A stretch of DNA of 64,000 nt, taken from NCBI RefSeq assembly GCF_002947535.1, contig NZ_PUAP01000021.1, forward strand, positions 1-64,000. The letters run 5' to 3'. Each line of letters opens with the position of its first letter. Position 1 is the stretch's first letter. A model generated the notes under the pieces. The model had not been told where the DNA came from, made no database searches, and worked only from the letters and a program-made list of their open reading frames with translations. Positions 25,553 to 36,253 of this stretch are shown in pieces. Source of the DNA: Enterococcus mundtii. Its GTDB lineage: Bacteria > Bacillota > Bacilli > Lactobacillales > Enterococcaceae. Both the position numbers and the translations under genes were made by a program.

Positions 25553-25984
25553 TTATTTCATCAATAAGTTAGTCATTTTTTGGATCGCTGCGGAAATATC
25601 ATCTGTCGCTTGGTCTTGTTTTGCTTCTGACGCATCAAATTGTGCAGCATCGATGCCTTTTTCTGGTTCGATACTTTGAGTCATTTCTTCACAACCAGCC
25701 ACATAATTTTTGTAGGCTTTTTCAAAGTTCTTATGGATCCCCATTACTTTTGCTGGGGGACGCAACGTACTGATTTTCTTTAGCATATTGCGATATTTTT
25801 CAGTGCCTTGATCAAATAGCTCGACCGTCTCAGCTAGCTCAGCTTGCGTTAACTCAGCTGTTTTCTTTTGATCGATCGCTTCTCTGATTTTTTCATATTT
25901 AGGGTGCATCGTTTCGCCGATTGCTTCTGTTTCTTTTACGATTTTATCGACAGTTTGCACATAATAACCGAGATTCGGTAACAT
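25553..25984 (-). CDS. Conserved hypothetical helical protein, 143 residues
   Basis: An all-helical, charged cytoplasmic protein (MLPNLGYYVQTVDKIVKET at the start). Three long amphipathic helices are suggested, one carrying AELTQAELAETVELFDQGTE and another IHKNFEKAYKNYVAGCEEM. There is no signal peptide, membrane segment or enzyme motif. It is reminiscent of the short helical-bundle proteins conserved in enterococci, but I cannot name a family. Single gene sharing a terminator with the AI-2E gene. Confidence 0.7.
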   Translation of the reverse strand: MLPNLGYYVQTVDKIVKETEAIGETMHPKYEKIREAIDQKKTAELTQAELAETVELFDQGTEKYRNMLKKISTLRPPAKVMGIHKNFEKAYKNYVAGCEEMTQSIEPEKGIDAAQFDASEAKQDQATDDISAAIQKMTNLLMK

Positions 25985-26079
25985 AGGTTTTCCTACTTTC
26001 TTCTTTTTCTTTCTCTATTTTACCTGTTTATTCTAGTAGAAAACAAGTCATTACATCAATAAAATGTTATTTTTATCGT

Positions 26080-27936
26080 TTATTTTTCATAAAATCCTGC
26101 ATCCAAACTATATTGTTCTCCTGAAACTAGATCATATTGGATCAAGCGATACGCCTCGTATACTTTCTCTTGCGCCTGATTCAACTGCGCTTCTTTCCCC
26201 CATTGGCCATTTTGAAAATACAATTCTCGTTCAAACGCGGGAATAGCCAACTCCATTTCAAGCAACAATTGATAAAAACCAGTGGTCTTTTGATTCGTTT
26301 GTTCTAAAAGATTCGCTGCGAAATAAAAAGGGCTAGTGACTGCATCGTTGGTTTCGCGTTTCTCTAACTCACCTGCTGTATCGAACATGAGAAACTCTGT
26401 TTGATGTAATGCTTGTTTTTCATTTTTATTTTTGATCTCGTCCGAATAGATACCTGGTAAGTGATCCCCCCAAAAGACGACTAGCGTTCTTCTTGGCGTA
26501 TCTTTCAGCGCTTCGGTGAATGCTTTCAATGCTTGACTACTATAAGCGATATCTTGTAAATAGTTGTCGAGTGTATCCGTTCCATTGTTATCTTCTGTTG
26601 TAGCAGAAAAATCCAATTGCGAATACTTCCCTGCATAAGGCATGTGAGTCTGCATCGTGACTAGATGGACAAACTGTGGCGTTTCCTCATCTTTTAATAA
26701 GTCTAAAATTTCTTTATAAGCAGATTCATCTGAAATATAAGGATTATTATCAATGGTATCGGTGTAAGTCATATTTCCCTCGCTGATAAACGAATCAAAT
26801 CCTAGCGTCTGATAGACATCTTCGCGTTTATACATCGACGTATTATAGGGATGGATCGCCGTTGTTCGATAGTTTTGTGCATTGAGCGTGGAAACAAGTG
26901 ATGGTAATTGATCAAGCTTTGGAACGAGCATCGTATATGGTGTGGTCATTTGACCATTGAATAGTGCCATAGATAGACCCGTTAAGGCTTCGAACTCAAT
27001 ATTTGCTGTCCCACCACCATAATTTTGCGACAGCATTCGCCCACTATAGGTTTGATTTGCCACTTCACGATAATCAGCTAAGGGATCACCGGTCACCGTG
27101 ACACCATTTAGATGACTTGGATCAGAAAAGCTTTCACTCATCACATAAATGATATTTGGCTGCTCATCGCTTGCCGTTTGATTTTTTTCGTCTGCGATTG
27201 CTTGATATTTTTCAGTGATTTCATTGATTTTTTCTTTTGAATAACCTTCTGGTCGTTCCATCGGTTCAACTTTTAGATTGTACAAAAAACCACCAATGAA
27301 TCCTGTATTATAATAATTCATTTTTTGACTATAAGGAATCCACAAAGCCGTTTGATTATAGGCTTTACGCAACAAATTATTGGGATTATTGAAGTTACTG
27401 AAATAGCCCATCATTGCAACGGTCATCACTAAAGTCAAGACACGATAGATTTGAAATGTCCGATCTTTTTTGAAACTACGGACGATTGCCCAGATCACTC
27501 CACCAATGGTAAGTGCCGCTACTAGCATCAGCCCAATAAAAATCGGTGTTCCGGTCATGTCTTTGAGTAAATTGAACTCTGTGATCATCTTTAAATCATC
27601 TGGATAGATTGGTTCTTGACGATAGCTCATTTTCAAGTAATTCGCAAAACCTAAAATACCAATACTTACGAGATAAAAAAGCAGACCGAACAAATAGGAA
27701 CCTGCAAAAGCGACCATAAATAAAAAGACAGTAAGTAATACGAAACAAGCAAGTAAAAATTTTTCTGTGTGCCAAGAAAAAGCAAATTTCAAGGCCAAGT
27801 CAACCGAAAGATTATTCTGGCACCATTGCAAAAATAAGTTACTCAAAAGAATCACTACTATGGTTCCCACCACGAGAGTAGTGATCCGTAAAATTTGTTG
27901 TTGTTTTGCTGAAAGCTTATCTAAGTATCTTTTCAA
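26080..27936 (-). CDS. LTA synthase family (LtaS-like) phosphoglycerol transferase
   Basis: A 618-residue polytopic enzyme: five N-terminal membrane helices (residues ~18-215) then an extracellular sulfatase-type domain. Metal and nucleophile positions are visible: MSESFSD (Glu metal ligand), NYGGGTANIEFEAL (catalytic Thr) and FWGDHLPGI (Asp, His). LtaS enzymes move glycerol-phosphate from phosphatidylglycerol to the lipoteichoic acid chain; enterococci carry more than one, and this could be a primase or second synthase. The start codon is TTG at 27936, with GGAG 9 nt upstream. Monocistronic. Confidence 0.85.
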   Translation of the reverse strand: MKRYLDKLSAKQQQILRITTLVVGTIVVILLSNLFLQWCQNNLSVDLALKFAFSWHTEKFLLACFVLLTVFLFMVAFAGSYLFGLLFYLVSIGILGFANYLKMSYRQEPIYPDDLKMITEFNLLKDMTGTPIFIGLMLVAALTIGGVIWAIVRSFKKDRTFQIYRVLTLVMTVAMMGYFSNFNNPNNLLRKAYNQTALWIPYSQKMNYYNTGFIGGFLYNLKVEPMERPEGYSKEKINEITEKYQAIADEKNQTASDEQPNIIYVMSESFSDPSHLNGVTVTGDPLADYREVANQTYSGRMLSQNYGGGTANIEFEALTGLSMALFNGQMTTPYTMLVPKLDQLPSLVSTLNAQNYRTTAIHPYNTSMYKREDVYQTLGFDSFISEGNMTYTDTIDNNPYISDESAYKEILDLLKDEETPQFVHLVTMQTHMPYAGKYSQLDFSATTEDNNGTDTLDNYLQDIAYSSQALKAFTEALKDTPRRTLVVFWGDHLPGIYSDEIKNKNEKQALHQTEFLMFDTAGELEKRETNDAVTSPFYFAANLLEQTNQKTTGFYQLLLEMELAIPAFERELYFQNGQWGKEAQLNQAQEKVYEAYRLIQYDLVSGEQYSLDAGFYEK

Positions 27937-28107
27937 GAGAGCGCTCCTTCATTTTTTCTAAACTTCTTTAAAGCTTATTTTATTCTAGTCGCTCTTTAAA
28001 TGAAAGTAAAGTTCAAAAAACAAGTCATTTCAGCTGCCAATTTTATAAAAAAATAAATAGAAAACAAAAGAAATGGAACTGCGTCTTAGCCTCTCCCACC
28101 CTCAAAG

Positions 28108-28163
28108 AATAAACGGTAATAGCTCAAAATTTGAAGAACAAATTTTAGCTATTACCGTTTATT
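28108..28163 (-). terminator. Terminator after arabinan operon
   Basis: A nearly perfect hairpin with arms AATAAACGGTAATAGCT and AGCTATTACCGTTTATT and an inner AAAATTTG/CAAATTTT stem, 38 bp after the GH43 stop. Flanking U-tract is modest, so confidence rests on the length of the stem. Confidence 0.75.
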
Positions 28164-28201
28164 TCCTGAAAGGATTTATATCACTTTACTTGAAATGACG
28201 C

Positions 28202-29167
28202 TCAAACATCAGCCGAATACGCAACTGGTTCTCCAAAAACCGGGAACCCTTCTGTGTCCCACGAAAATACTTGTGCGTTGGCATGACGATTGGGATTATT
28301 CAGAGGATCGATTCCTTCATTTTTTTCTGGTCGTGCATGGTAAACTAAGACATCTTCCTTACCATCTTCTGAGAGAGTAAAGGAGTTATGTCCCGGTCCA
28401 AACTGCTTATTTTTCTCCGAAGAGACAAAGACAGGTTCAGGGTTCTTATGCCAAGAATAACCGTCAAGTAGATCCGCTGACTCTTCTGCCCACAGCAAAC
28501 CCATCGCATAATTTTCATCCGTGGCACTCCCTGAGTAAGTGATGAATACTTTCCCGTTACGAACCAGTACGGCTGGTCCTTCATTGACTGCAAAGCCTTG
28601 CTTTTCCCAAGGAAATTCTGGGATGGCTAATAATAGTTGCTTTCCGGTCAGTGTCCAAGGATTTGCCATTTCTGATAAATAGAGATTGGAGTTTCCCGGA
28701 ATCCGTGGGTCTAATTGCGCCCAAACATAATACAACTTTCCTTGATGTGTAAAAGTCGTGCCGTCTAAACTAAACGTATCTGTAGCAGTGATGATTTGTC
28801 CTTTTTCTTCCCAATCAGTATTCATTGGATCAATTGACGTGTTTTCAAGAACGAACATCCGGTGGTGATGATCACGATCACGAATTTCTGCATGATCACT
28901 GGCTGCAAAATAGATATACCACTTTCCTTGGATATAATGGATCTCTGGTGCCCAGATCAACTGACTCATGGGTCCGGTTTCAGGTGCATGCCAAACCAGT
29001 AACGTTTCTGCATCCTTCAAGCCATCGATCGTTTTCGCACGTCTTAATTCGATAGACTGATAACCAGGTAGAGAACCCGTAAAATAATAGTAGCCGTCCG
29101 TATGTTTGTAGATCCAAGGATCGGCTCGTTCAAGGACGATTGGATTAGCATAAGTTGTTTTTTTCAT
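28202..29167 (-). CDS. GH43 family arabinofuranosidase/arabinanase-like glycoside hydrolase
   Basis: A 321-residue five-bladed beta-propeller enzyme without signal peptide, hence cytoplasmic. The three GH43 acids are visible: general base Asp in ERADPWIY, the pKa-tuning Asp after WAPEIHYIQGKWYIYFAASD, and acid Glu in FAVNEGPAVL. It is likely to act on imported arabino-oligosaccharides with the two GH51 enzymes of the same operon. The start at 29167 overlaps the GH51 stop (ATGA) and has GAGGAA upstream; an upstream in-frame ATG at 29206 lies inside the GH51 gene and lacks a site. Confidence 0.88.
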   Translation of the reverse strand: MKKTTYANPIVLERADPWIYKHTDGYYYFTGSLPGYQSIELRRAKTIDGLKDAETLLVWHAPETGPMSQLIWAPEIHYIQGKWYIYFAASDHAEIRDRDHHHRMFVLENTSIDPMNTDWEEKGQIITATDTFSLDGTTFTHQGKLYYVWAQLDPRIPGNSNLYLSEMANPWTLTGKQLLLAIPEFPWEKQGFAVNEGPAVLVRNGKVFITYSGSATDENYAMGLLWAEESADLLDGYSWHKNPEPVFVSSEKNKQFGPGHNSFTLSEDGKEDVLVYHARPEKNEGIDPLNNPNRHANAQVFSWDTEGFPVFGEPVAYSADV

Positions 29168-30696
29168 AAAGGTTCCTCGCATTTTTTTAGTCTGATGACA
29201 TTCCAAGAATATGCTTCAAGCACCATGTGGATCGTGTTCTTTTCATTTACATCGATTACTTGTTCTATCGGCTGGATCGTATTTGGTGCGTCTTTCGTAT
29301 TTTTATCAAGTAAATGATCACTTTTTACTACTAATTGGACTGCTTTGGTCTCCAGATCAAAATCATGCGTTGTCGTAATGGAGACTTTTTCTTCTGTACG
29401 ATTGACTAAAAACAATACGATCTCTTGTTCATTTTCGACAACTACGCTATCAATGATCGGTACTTCTTTTCCAGTATCACAGTCATAAGTGGGACAAATC
29501 GTTTGTTGGTCTAATACTGTACCTTTCGCATATTTTGCCAGATGTTGCATCACATAATAGGTCGGATTCACCCATGCGATCCCATTTTTCTCTGTTAGGA
29601 TAAGCGGGATGGTATTGACTAAAAGCGATTGGCAAGCAATTTTCACACGATCTGCATGACGTAAAATCGCAAGACCCAATGTGCCGAACAGCAATGTATC
29701 TTCCATAGTGAACTGGCACCAATCGATTGGTGATCCCACTTGGAATTTTTGATAGGCTTGTTCTGGTTGGCTGTGGACATTCCATTCATCAAAGGCTAAG
29801 TACATCGTCTTGTCACTGCGTAGATAGCCTTTCACATAGTCACACGTCGCAATGATCTCTTCGATTTGTCGATCAAACCGTTCCGCTTTAGCTAAGTAAG
29901 TTTTGGTATCTGCTCGCTCATTTTTTGGAGGTTTAGTCAAATCTTCTTCGTCATATTTATCGATGTAATTATGCAAAGCAATATAATCTACGTTTTCATA
30001 TGCTTCTTCTAAAGCGATTCGGTCCCATTCAGGATAGGACGCTAAGCGTGGCGTCGAACTACCGACTAAAATCGTTTCGATCGATTCATCGACTAATTTC
30101 ATCGCTTTGGCAGATTCATTGGCTAAGCGACCATACTCATAAGCACTTTTTGCGCCAATTTGCCAAGGGCCATCTAACTCATTTCCTAAGCACCAAAGCT
30201 TTACGCTAAAGGGCTGCTCTTGTCCGTTTTGTTTTCGTAACTCACTCCAAGAGGTCCCTTCAGGAAAATTACAATACTCTACTAGATTACGTGCATCATC
30301 GATTCCTTTTGTACCTAGATTCACCGTCATGATCGGCTCCGCTTCTACCATGTCTAACCATTTGAAAAATTCATGCAGTCCGAATGTATTCGGTTCGATT
30401 CCTTGCCATGCAAGCTCGATTTTTTTCGGACGCTCGGTGACTGGACCAATCGTATCTTGCCAGTCATATCCTGAGGTAAAATTCCCTCCAGGATAACGGA
30501 TCACACCTAAAGACAGTTCTTTTACATAAGAAAGTACGTCCTGTCGAAAGCCATTCTTATCCGCAGTCGGATGCTCTGGCTCAAATATTCCGTTATACAC
30601 AACACTCCCCATATGTTCAACAAAAGAACCGAAGAGTCGTGGACTGATAGCTCCTTTAGAAAATCCTTGACGTACCTTTAGTTCAACTTTTTTCAT
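29164..30696 (-). CDS. abfA: Alpha-L-arabinofuranosidase, GH51 (first copy)
   Basis: A 510-residue intracellular retaining arabinofuranosidase. The acid/base Glu is in CLGNELDGPWQ and the nucleophile Glu in LAFDEWNVH, with the usual GGNFTSGYDWQDTIGP substrate loop. The start is ATG at 30696 (AAAGGAG 7 nt upstream) rather than GTG at 30702; the ATG overlaps the previous stop. It releases terminal L-arabinose from arabino-oligosaccharides brought in by the ABC system. Roughly half its residues look shared with the second GH51 copy in the locus, so they are paralogues with probably different linkage preference. Confidence 0.92.
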   Translation of the reverse strand: MKKVELKVRQGFSKGAISPRLFGSFVEHMGSVVYNGIFEPEHPTADKNGFRQDVLSYVKELSLGVIRYPGGNFTSGYDWQDTIGPVTERPKKIELAWQGIEPNTFGLHEFFKWLDMVEAEPIMTVNLGTKGIDDARNLVEYCNFPEGTSWSELRKQNGQEQPFSVKLWCLGNELDGPWQIGAKSAYEYGRLANESAKAMKLVDESIETILVGSSTPRLASYPEWDRIALEEAYENVDYIALHNYIDKYDEEDLTKPPKNERADTKTYLAKAERFDRQIEEIIATCDYVKGYLRSDKTMYLAFDEWNVHSQPEQAYQKFQVGSPIDWCQFTMEDTLLFGTLGLAILRHADRVKIACQSLLVNTIPLILTEKNGIAWVNPTYYVMQHLAKYAKGTVLDQQTICPTYDCDTGKEVPIIDSVVVENEQEIVLFLVNRTEEKVSITTTHDFDLETKAVQLVVKSDHLLDKNTKDAPNTIQPIEQVIDVNEKNTIHMVLEAYSWNVIRLKKCEEPL

Positions 30697-31268
30697 TGCC
30701 ACACTCCTTTTCTATTATTGTTTCCCACCAACTGATTGATCAACCACCAAACCCCACCTGATAATACAAAAATAATCGGCGGAAACATAAACACAAGCAC
30801 AAGAAAAATTAATAATATGCCACAACATACAAGATTTTTCAAAAAATTGGTCAACACCCACAACGTACTTTCTTGAAAAAGTTCCTTTCTGGAAAGAGCG
30901 TCATTTTGTGCTAGAGAGCTACACCAAGAAAGTAAAAACATTGTAAAAACCAACATTGTTACATAACCACAAATCACTAACCAAATAGCAGATTCTTGCA
31001 AAATAAGATTCATCGCAAAATAACTGATGATGGTCACGACACTCATCACTAATTGAAGGAAAAACTTACGCTTAAAGCCTTGCAAAAAGGAATAGCAAAC
31101 ATGCCCTGATTCGCCATTCTTCCATTTATTCAACGCTGTAAAGACCCCTGTTGTGGCTGGTACTACTGTGACTAAAGGTAAAGAAACGACGACCCATAAA
31201 ATCCCTAATAAGATATGATCGGAAATCTGGATCAATTGACCATACCATTTTGTTTCGACTAATTTCAT
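30693..31268 (-). CDS. DUF624 family (YesL-like) membrane protein
   Basis: A 191-residue protein with about five membrane helices. The pattern ILLGILWVVVSLPLVTVVPATTGVFTALNKW is the DUF624/YesL signature. Such proteins sit beside sugar ABC transporters of the arabinan, rhamnogalacturonan and xylan type; their job is unknown and an accessory role for the permease is the usual guess. It lies between araQ (4 nt before it) and the GH51 gene (4-nt overlap). Confidence 0.82.
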   Translation of the reverse strand: MKLVETKWYGQLIQISDHILLGILWVVVSLPLVTVVPATTGVFTALNKWKNGESGHVCYSFLQGFKRKFFLQLVMSVVTIISYFAMNLILQESAIWLVICGYVTMLVFTMFLLSWCSSLAQNDALSRKELFQESTLWVLTNFLKNLVCCGILLIFLVLVFMFPPIIFVLSGGVWWLINQLVGNNNRKGVWQ

Positions 31269-31272
31269 CTTC

Positions 31273-32136
31273 TCACTCTTTCATGCCAGACATTGCAGTT
31301 CCTTGTACAAAGTATTTTTGAGCAAAAATATAAATGATCAACAATGGTAACATCGAAATAACTGTTCCTGCCATCACCGGTCCATAAAACGAAATATTTT
31401 GTCCGGTGAATAAAGCTAATCCTGCAGGTAACGTCCGCATTTTCGAACTTGTTGTCAAAATCAGTGGATACAATAGATCATTCCAACTGTTCATCAACGT
31501 AAAGATTGCCAGTGATAGAAGTGTTGGCTTACTCAAAGGCAACATGATCTTCAAGAAAATCTTGAACTCACCTAATCCGTCAATACGTGCGGCTTCTTCC
31601 AATGAATCTGGTAAAGTCACAAAAAACGACCGCATCATAAATATCCCAAAAGCAGTAGTCATCCGAGGAATGATCAATCCGGCATACGTATCTAACATAC
31701 CTAAAAAGTTTGCTTGGATGAACAGTGGGATCATGAAGACTTGAAAAGGGATCATCATCGTTAACAAAACAAAGTAAAACAACACAGATTTCCCTTTGAA
31801 GCGCATCCGAGCAAAAGCATATCCTGCAAGAGAATCAAAGAAAACAGAAGTGATCACTGTCCCGCCTGCAAAGATTACTGTGTTTTTGATGTAATCTAAC
31901 AACGGGATCGTCGTCCAAACCTTGATATAATTTTCTAAGGTATATTCATCTGCAAAAATTCTCGGGGGAAAAGAAATAATATCTTTTTCATATTTGAACG
32001 AGGAAATGATCAACCATAGAAAAGGAAAAGCGATAATCAATAATACGAGTAACATTCCTATGACACGTAGCCATTTCTTTCCATCAAACTTTTTCCGACG
32101 ATCCGTTGAAACTGCTGTATAACTTTCCGAAAGCAT
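31273..32136 (-). CDS. Carbohydrate ABC transporter permease (AraQ-like)
   Basis: A 287-residue permease with six membrane helices of the MalG class. The EAA loop that contacts the ATPase is visible as EEAARIDGLGEFKIFLKIMLPLSKP. It pairs with the AraP-like permease 14 bp upstream. No ATP-binding gene occurs in the locus; in Firmicutes such importers share a housekeeping MsmK/MsmX-type ATPase encoded elsewhere. The likely cargo is arabino-oligosaccharides. Confidence 0.9.
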   Translation of the reverse strand: MLSESYTAVSTDRRKKFDGKKWLRVIGMLLVLLIIAFPFLWLIISSFKYEKDIISFPPRIFADEYTLENYIKVWTTIPLLDYIKNTVIFAGGTVITSVFFDSLAGYAFARMRFKGKSVLFYFVLLTMMIPFQVFMIPLFIQANFLGMLDTYAGLIIPRMTTAFGIFMMRSFFVTLPDSLEEAARIDGLGEFKIFLKIMLPLSKPTLLSLAIFTLMNSWNDLLYPLILTTSSKMRTLPAGLALFTGQNISFYGPVMAGTVISMLPLLIIYIFAQKYFVQGTAMSGMKE

Positions 32137-32150
32137 ATTATTACTCCCCC

Positions 32151-33047
32151 CTATTTCATTTGTTTTTCTTTTCTTGACATATACAAATTGGTCGAAATTG
32201 CCAACACAGCTACGATCACAAACAATACTGAAGATAATGCGGAAGCATAGCCTAACTCATATGGAGCGGTGAATCCGCGACTATAAATGTATTGGACAGC
32301 TGTTTCCGTTTTGAATTGTGGTCCGCCGTTCGTTGCCACATATACTTGGTCAAACACTTGCATGGAACCAATCAGATTGGTCAAGATACAAAAACCAAGA
32401 GATGGGACGATCTGCGGTAACGTGATATTAAAGAATTGTTGGCGATTGGTTGCGCCATCCATTTGCGCCGATTCGTAAAGAGAAGGGGAGATTCCTTGAA
32501 TAGCTGTGATCAAGATCGTCATCGTGACACCGAAATTTTTCCAAACCGTCATCAGTGCCACTGTTGGCATTGCTAATGTTGGGTCACGGAAAAACTGTGG
32601 AATCGGTAGACCTACTTGTGAGAAAAGGTAAGGGATAGCCCCAACGTTTGGATCAAGCAACATTGAAAAGATGATTGCAATGGATGTTAAGGAACAAATA
32701 ACAGGAATATAAAAAGTTGAGCGACAAAAGCGATTGAAACGAGTATTCTTTGACAAGATCACCGCAGCTAATAAACCAACGATAATCTGTGTTGGTGTTT
32801 CAAGTAAGGTAAAATACAACGTATGGAACAGTGAGTTGACCGCACGTTCATCCCCAAAGATCCGCAAAAAGTTGCTCATGCCCACGAACTCTCTTGAAGT
32901 AAAAAAGATGTTCAAATCAGTAAAACTGATTGCAAATGTACCAATCAGTGGCACCACTGTGAATAACAGTAGAATCAAAAAGGATGGCACTAAAAACAAG
33001 TAAGCCGCTCGATCCGGTCGGTTCCAGTATCTGGTAAATGCTTTCAT
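32151..33047 (-). CDS. Carbohydrate ABC transporter permease (AraP-like)
   Basis: A 298-residue permease of the MalF/UgpA class, six membrane helices, with the EAA-type loop YESAQMDGATNRQQFFNITLP. The starting segment YLFLVPSFLILLLFTVVPL is typical. It follows the binding-protein gene after a 212-bp gap that holds a stable hairpin, and it probably shares the same transcript at lower level. Confidence 0.9.
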   Translation of the reverse strand: MKAFTRYWNRPDRAAYLFLVPSFLILLLFTVVPLIGTFAISFTDLNIFFTSREFVGMSNFLRIFGDERAVNSLFHTLYFTLLETPTQIIVGLLAAVILSKNTRFNRFCRSTFYIPVICSLTSIAIIFSMLLDPNVGAIPYLFSQVGLPIPQFFRDPTLAMPTVALMTVWKNFGVTMTILITAIQGISPSLYESAQMDGATNRQQFFNITLPQIVPSLGFCILTNLIGSMQVFDQVYVATNGGPQFKTETAVQYIYSRGFTAPYELGYASALSSVLFVIVAVLAISTNLYMSRKEKQMK

Positions 33048-33153
33048 TTCGTCTATTTCCCCTCTTTCTTATTCGATGGATTCCCTTGATGAACAGTTCA
33101 AGCGATGAAAAATCAGACCATGAATGGAGAGAAGTGTTTCCCGAAAAAGTAAA

Positions 33154-33193
33154 GCGAAAGCGATAAATATTTTGAGATTTATAGGACTTTCGC
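33154..33193 (-). promoter_or_regulatory. Intercistronic stem-loop between binding-protein and permease genes
   Basis: GCGAAAG and CTTTCGC form the base of a hairpin with an inner ATAAAT/ATTTAT pairing. No T run follows on the minus strand, so it is not a classical terminator. Hairpins here are common in ABC operons, where they protect the binding-protein mRNA and lower downstream expression. The remainder of the 212-bp gap shows no gene. Confidence 0.55.
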
Positions 33194-33259
33194 CTTATCT
33201 TCTACGAGATTTCTTCTATTTCCTTCGTTGTTTTGATTTCATTGTGAACTGTTACTCGA

Positions 33260-34531
33260 TTATTCCTTCAACAGATCATTGATCTTATCATCTGCATCAT
33301 TCATTAATTGCTCTGGATCTTCACCAGCCAATAATTTTTCGATCAATGGATTGATGATGTCATTATTGATTGCTGCGATCTTCGTGAATCCTGGTAGATA
33401 AGGTTCAGCATATTCCATTTGTTTGGATAGTTCCGATACGATAGGATCATTCTTCACTTCTTCATCTTCTGCAACTGATGATAAGTAGGCAGGGAAGCCA
33501 TTTTCAATACTCCATTTTTTACCGATCTCACTTGTGTTCCAGTATTTTAGGAATTCATAGATTGCCTCTTTTTTGTCACTATCTGTACTTGCTGGGATGG
33601 CATAACCAACGCCATCTAAAATCGCTGTTTTTTCACCGTCCGCACTTGCTTGCGGTAATGTTGTTACACCATAATCGATTTCGTTTGCTTTCAAGCCATT
33701 ATTCAACCACGGTCCGTTGATGATGATCGATAATTGTCCAGCGTTCATCAAGTTATCCATTTCTGCTCCTGAAATCGATTCTGGCCCTGCTTTATCGACA
33801 TGGATCATTTTTTGGATAGCTGTTAATGTTTCAAGATTTTCTGGTGAAGCGAACTCAGATTTTGTATAGTCATCGCTGACAAGTTTTCCACCATTTGCCT
33901 TCATCCAGTTATAAAGTGGCGCAGTACCGTCTTTATTGAAGACAAAACCTGACACATTTTTACTACTATCGGTCAGTTGCGGAGCCATCTCTGTTAATTC
34001 TGTCCAAGTAGTTGGTGGTGTTGTTTCATCCAAGCCAGCTTGTTTGAATAATTCTTTGTTCCAATACATATACATCCCTTGTACTTGCATCGGAATAAAG
34101 TACTGTTGATCATCCACCATTCCTAGATCTACCGCAGTATCTTTAAAATCTCCTTTATCCACACCGTCGTAGTCCCAGAAATCATCTACAGGCTGCACAG
34201 CCCCATTCTCCACATATTGAGCAAAATCAGCATAGTTCAGTGCAACAAAATCTGGCGCTTTTCTTGAAGAAATAGCCGTTGGTAATTTTTCATTCAAATT
34301 TGCCCACGTCATCACATCCATCTCAATCGTGATGTTTTTGTCATTATTCTTATTAAAATCGTTGACGATCTCTTGTAAGATCTCCCCGTCAGAAGCTGTA
34401 AACCCATTCCAAAAAGAGAGTGTGACTTCTCCGTCACTTTTACTTTGAGAAGAAGCACCACCGCCACAAGCACCTAATATTCCAGTCGCAGCTAACAACA
34501 ATGAACCAATAATCAATTTTTTTCCTCGCAT
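33260..34531 (-). CDS. Sugar ABC transporter substrate-binding lipoprotein (AraN-like)
   Basis: A 423-residue family 1 extracellular binding protein. The signal peptide ends in a lipobox (GILGAC, Cys near residue 22) followed by a Gly/Ser linker, so it is tethered outside the membrane. VTLSFWNGFTASDGEILQEIV and the later GVGYAIPASTDSDKKEAIYEFLKYW are typical of oligosaccharide-binding members. The setting between GH51 and AraPQ-type permeases points to arabino-oligosaccharides. Strong ribosome site (AGGAGGAG). Confidence 0.9.
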   Translation of the reverse strand: MRGKKLIIGSLLLAATGILGACGGGASSQSKSDGEVTLSFWNGFTASDGEILQEIVNDFNKNNDKNITIEMDVMTWANLNEKLPTAISSRKAPDFVALNYADFAQYVENGAVQPVDDFWDYDGVDKGDFKDTAVDLGMVDDQQYFIPMQVQGMYMYWNKELFKQAGLDETTPPTTWTELTEMAPQLTDSSKNVSGFVFNKDGTAPLYNWMKANGGKLVSDDYTKSEFASPENLETLTAIQKMIHVDKAGPESISGAEMDNLMNAGQLSIIINGPWLNNGLKANEIDYGVTTLPQASADGEKTAILDGVGYAIPASTDSDKKEAIYEFLKYWNTSEIGKKWSIENGFPAYLSSVAEDEEVKNDPIVSELSKQMEYAEPYLPGFTKIAAINNDIINPLIEKLLAGEDPEQLMNDADDKINDLLKE

Positions 34532-34544
34532 CTCTATCTCCTCC

Positions 34545-36062
<1,518 letters not shown>

Positions 36063-36077
36063 TTAATTTATACATGA

Positions 36078-36106
36078 ATCATATCTTTCTTTGAAAGCGT
36101 TGTCAA
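36078..36106 (-). promoter_or_regulatory. Arabinan operon promoter overlapped by a perfect cre
   Basis: Minus-strand -35 TTGACA (36101-36106) and -10 TATGAT (36078-36083), spacer 17 bp. TGAAAGCGTTGTCA at 36092-36105 fits the cre consensus at every fixed base and covers the -35 box and the spacer, so CcpA/HPr-Ser-P would shut this promoter when glucose is present. Confidence 0.88.
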
Positions 36107-36145
36107 TAATAATATTATTAAATATAAAATTATTATTGCATTATA

Positions 36146-36214
36146 ATTAACATAAATATTAATTATATATATTAGTTTTATGAAATTAACCTATAAATTA
36201 ATATTTATGTTAAT
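36146..36214. promoter_or_regulatory. Paired 19-bp inverted operators for the ArsR-type regulator
   Basis: ATTAACATAAATATTAATT at 36146-36164 is repeated as a perfect inverted copy at 36196-36214. Each arm is itself nearly palindromic (TTAA-N8-TTAA with 12 of 16 symmetric positions), as expected of an ArsR-family dimer site. They lie between the two divergent genes: one upstream of the arabinan promoter and one over the probable promoter of the regulator gene. Confidence 0.72.
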
Positions 36215-36253
36215 ATAGAGTTAAATAAAAACCTAAATAAGAGGTGAATAATC

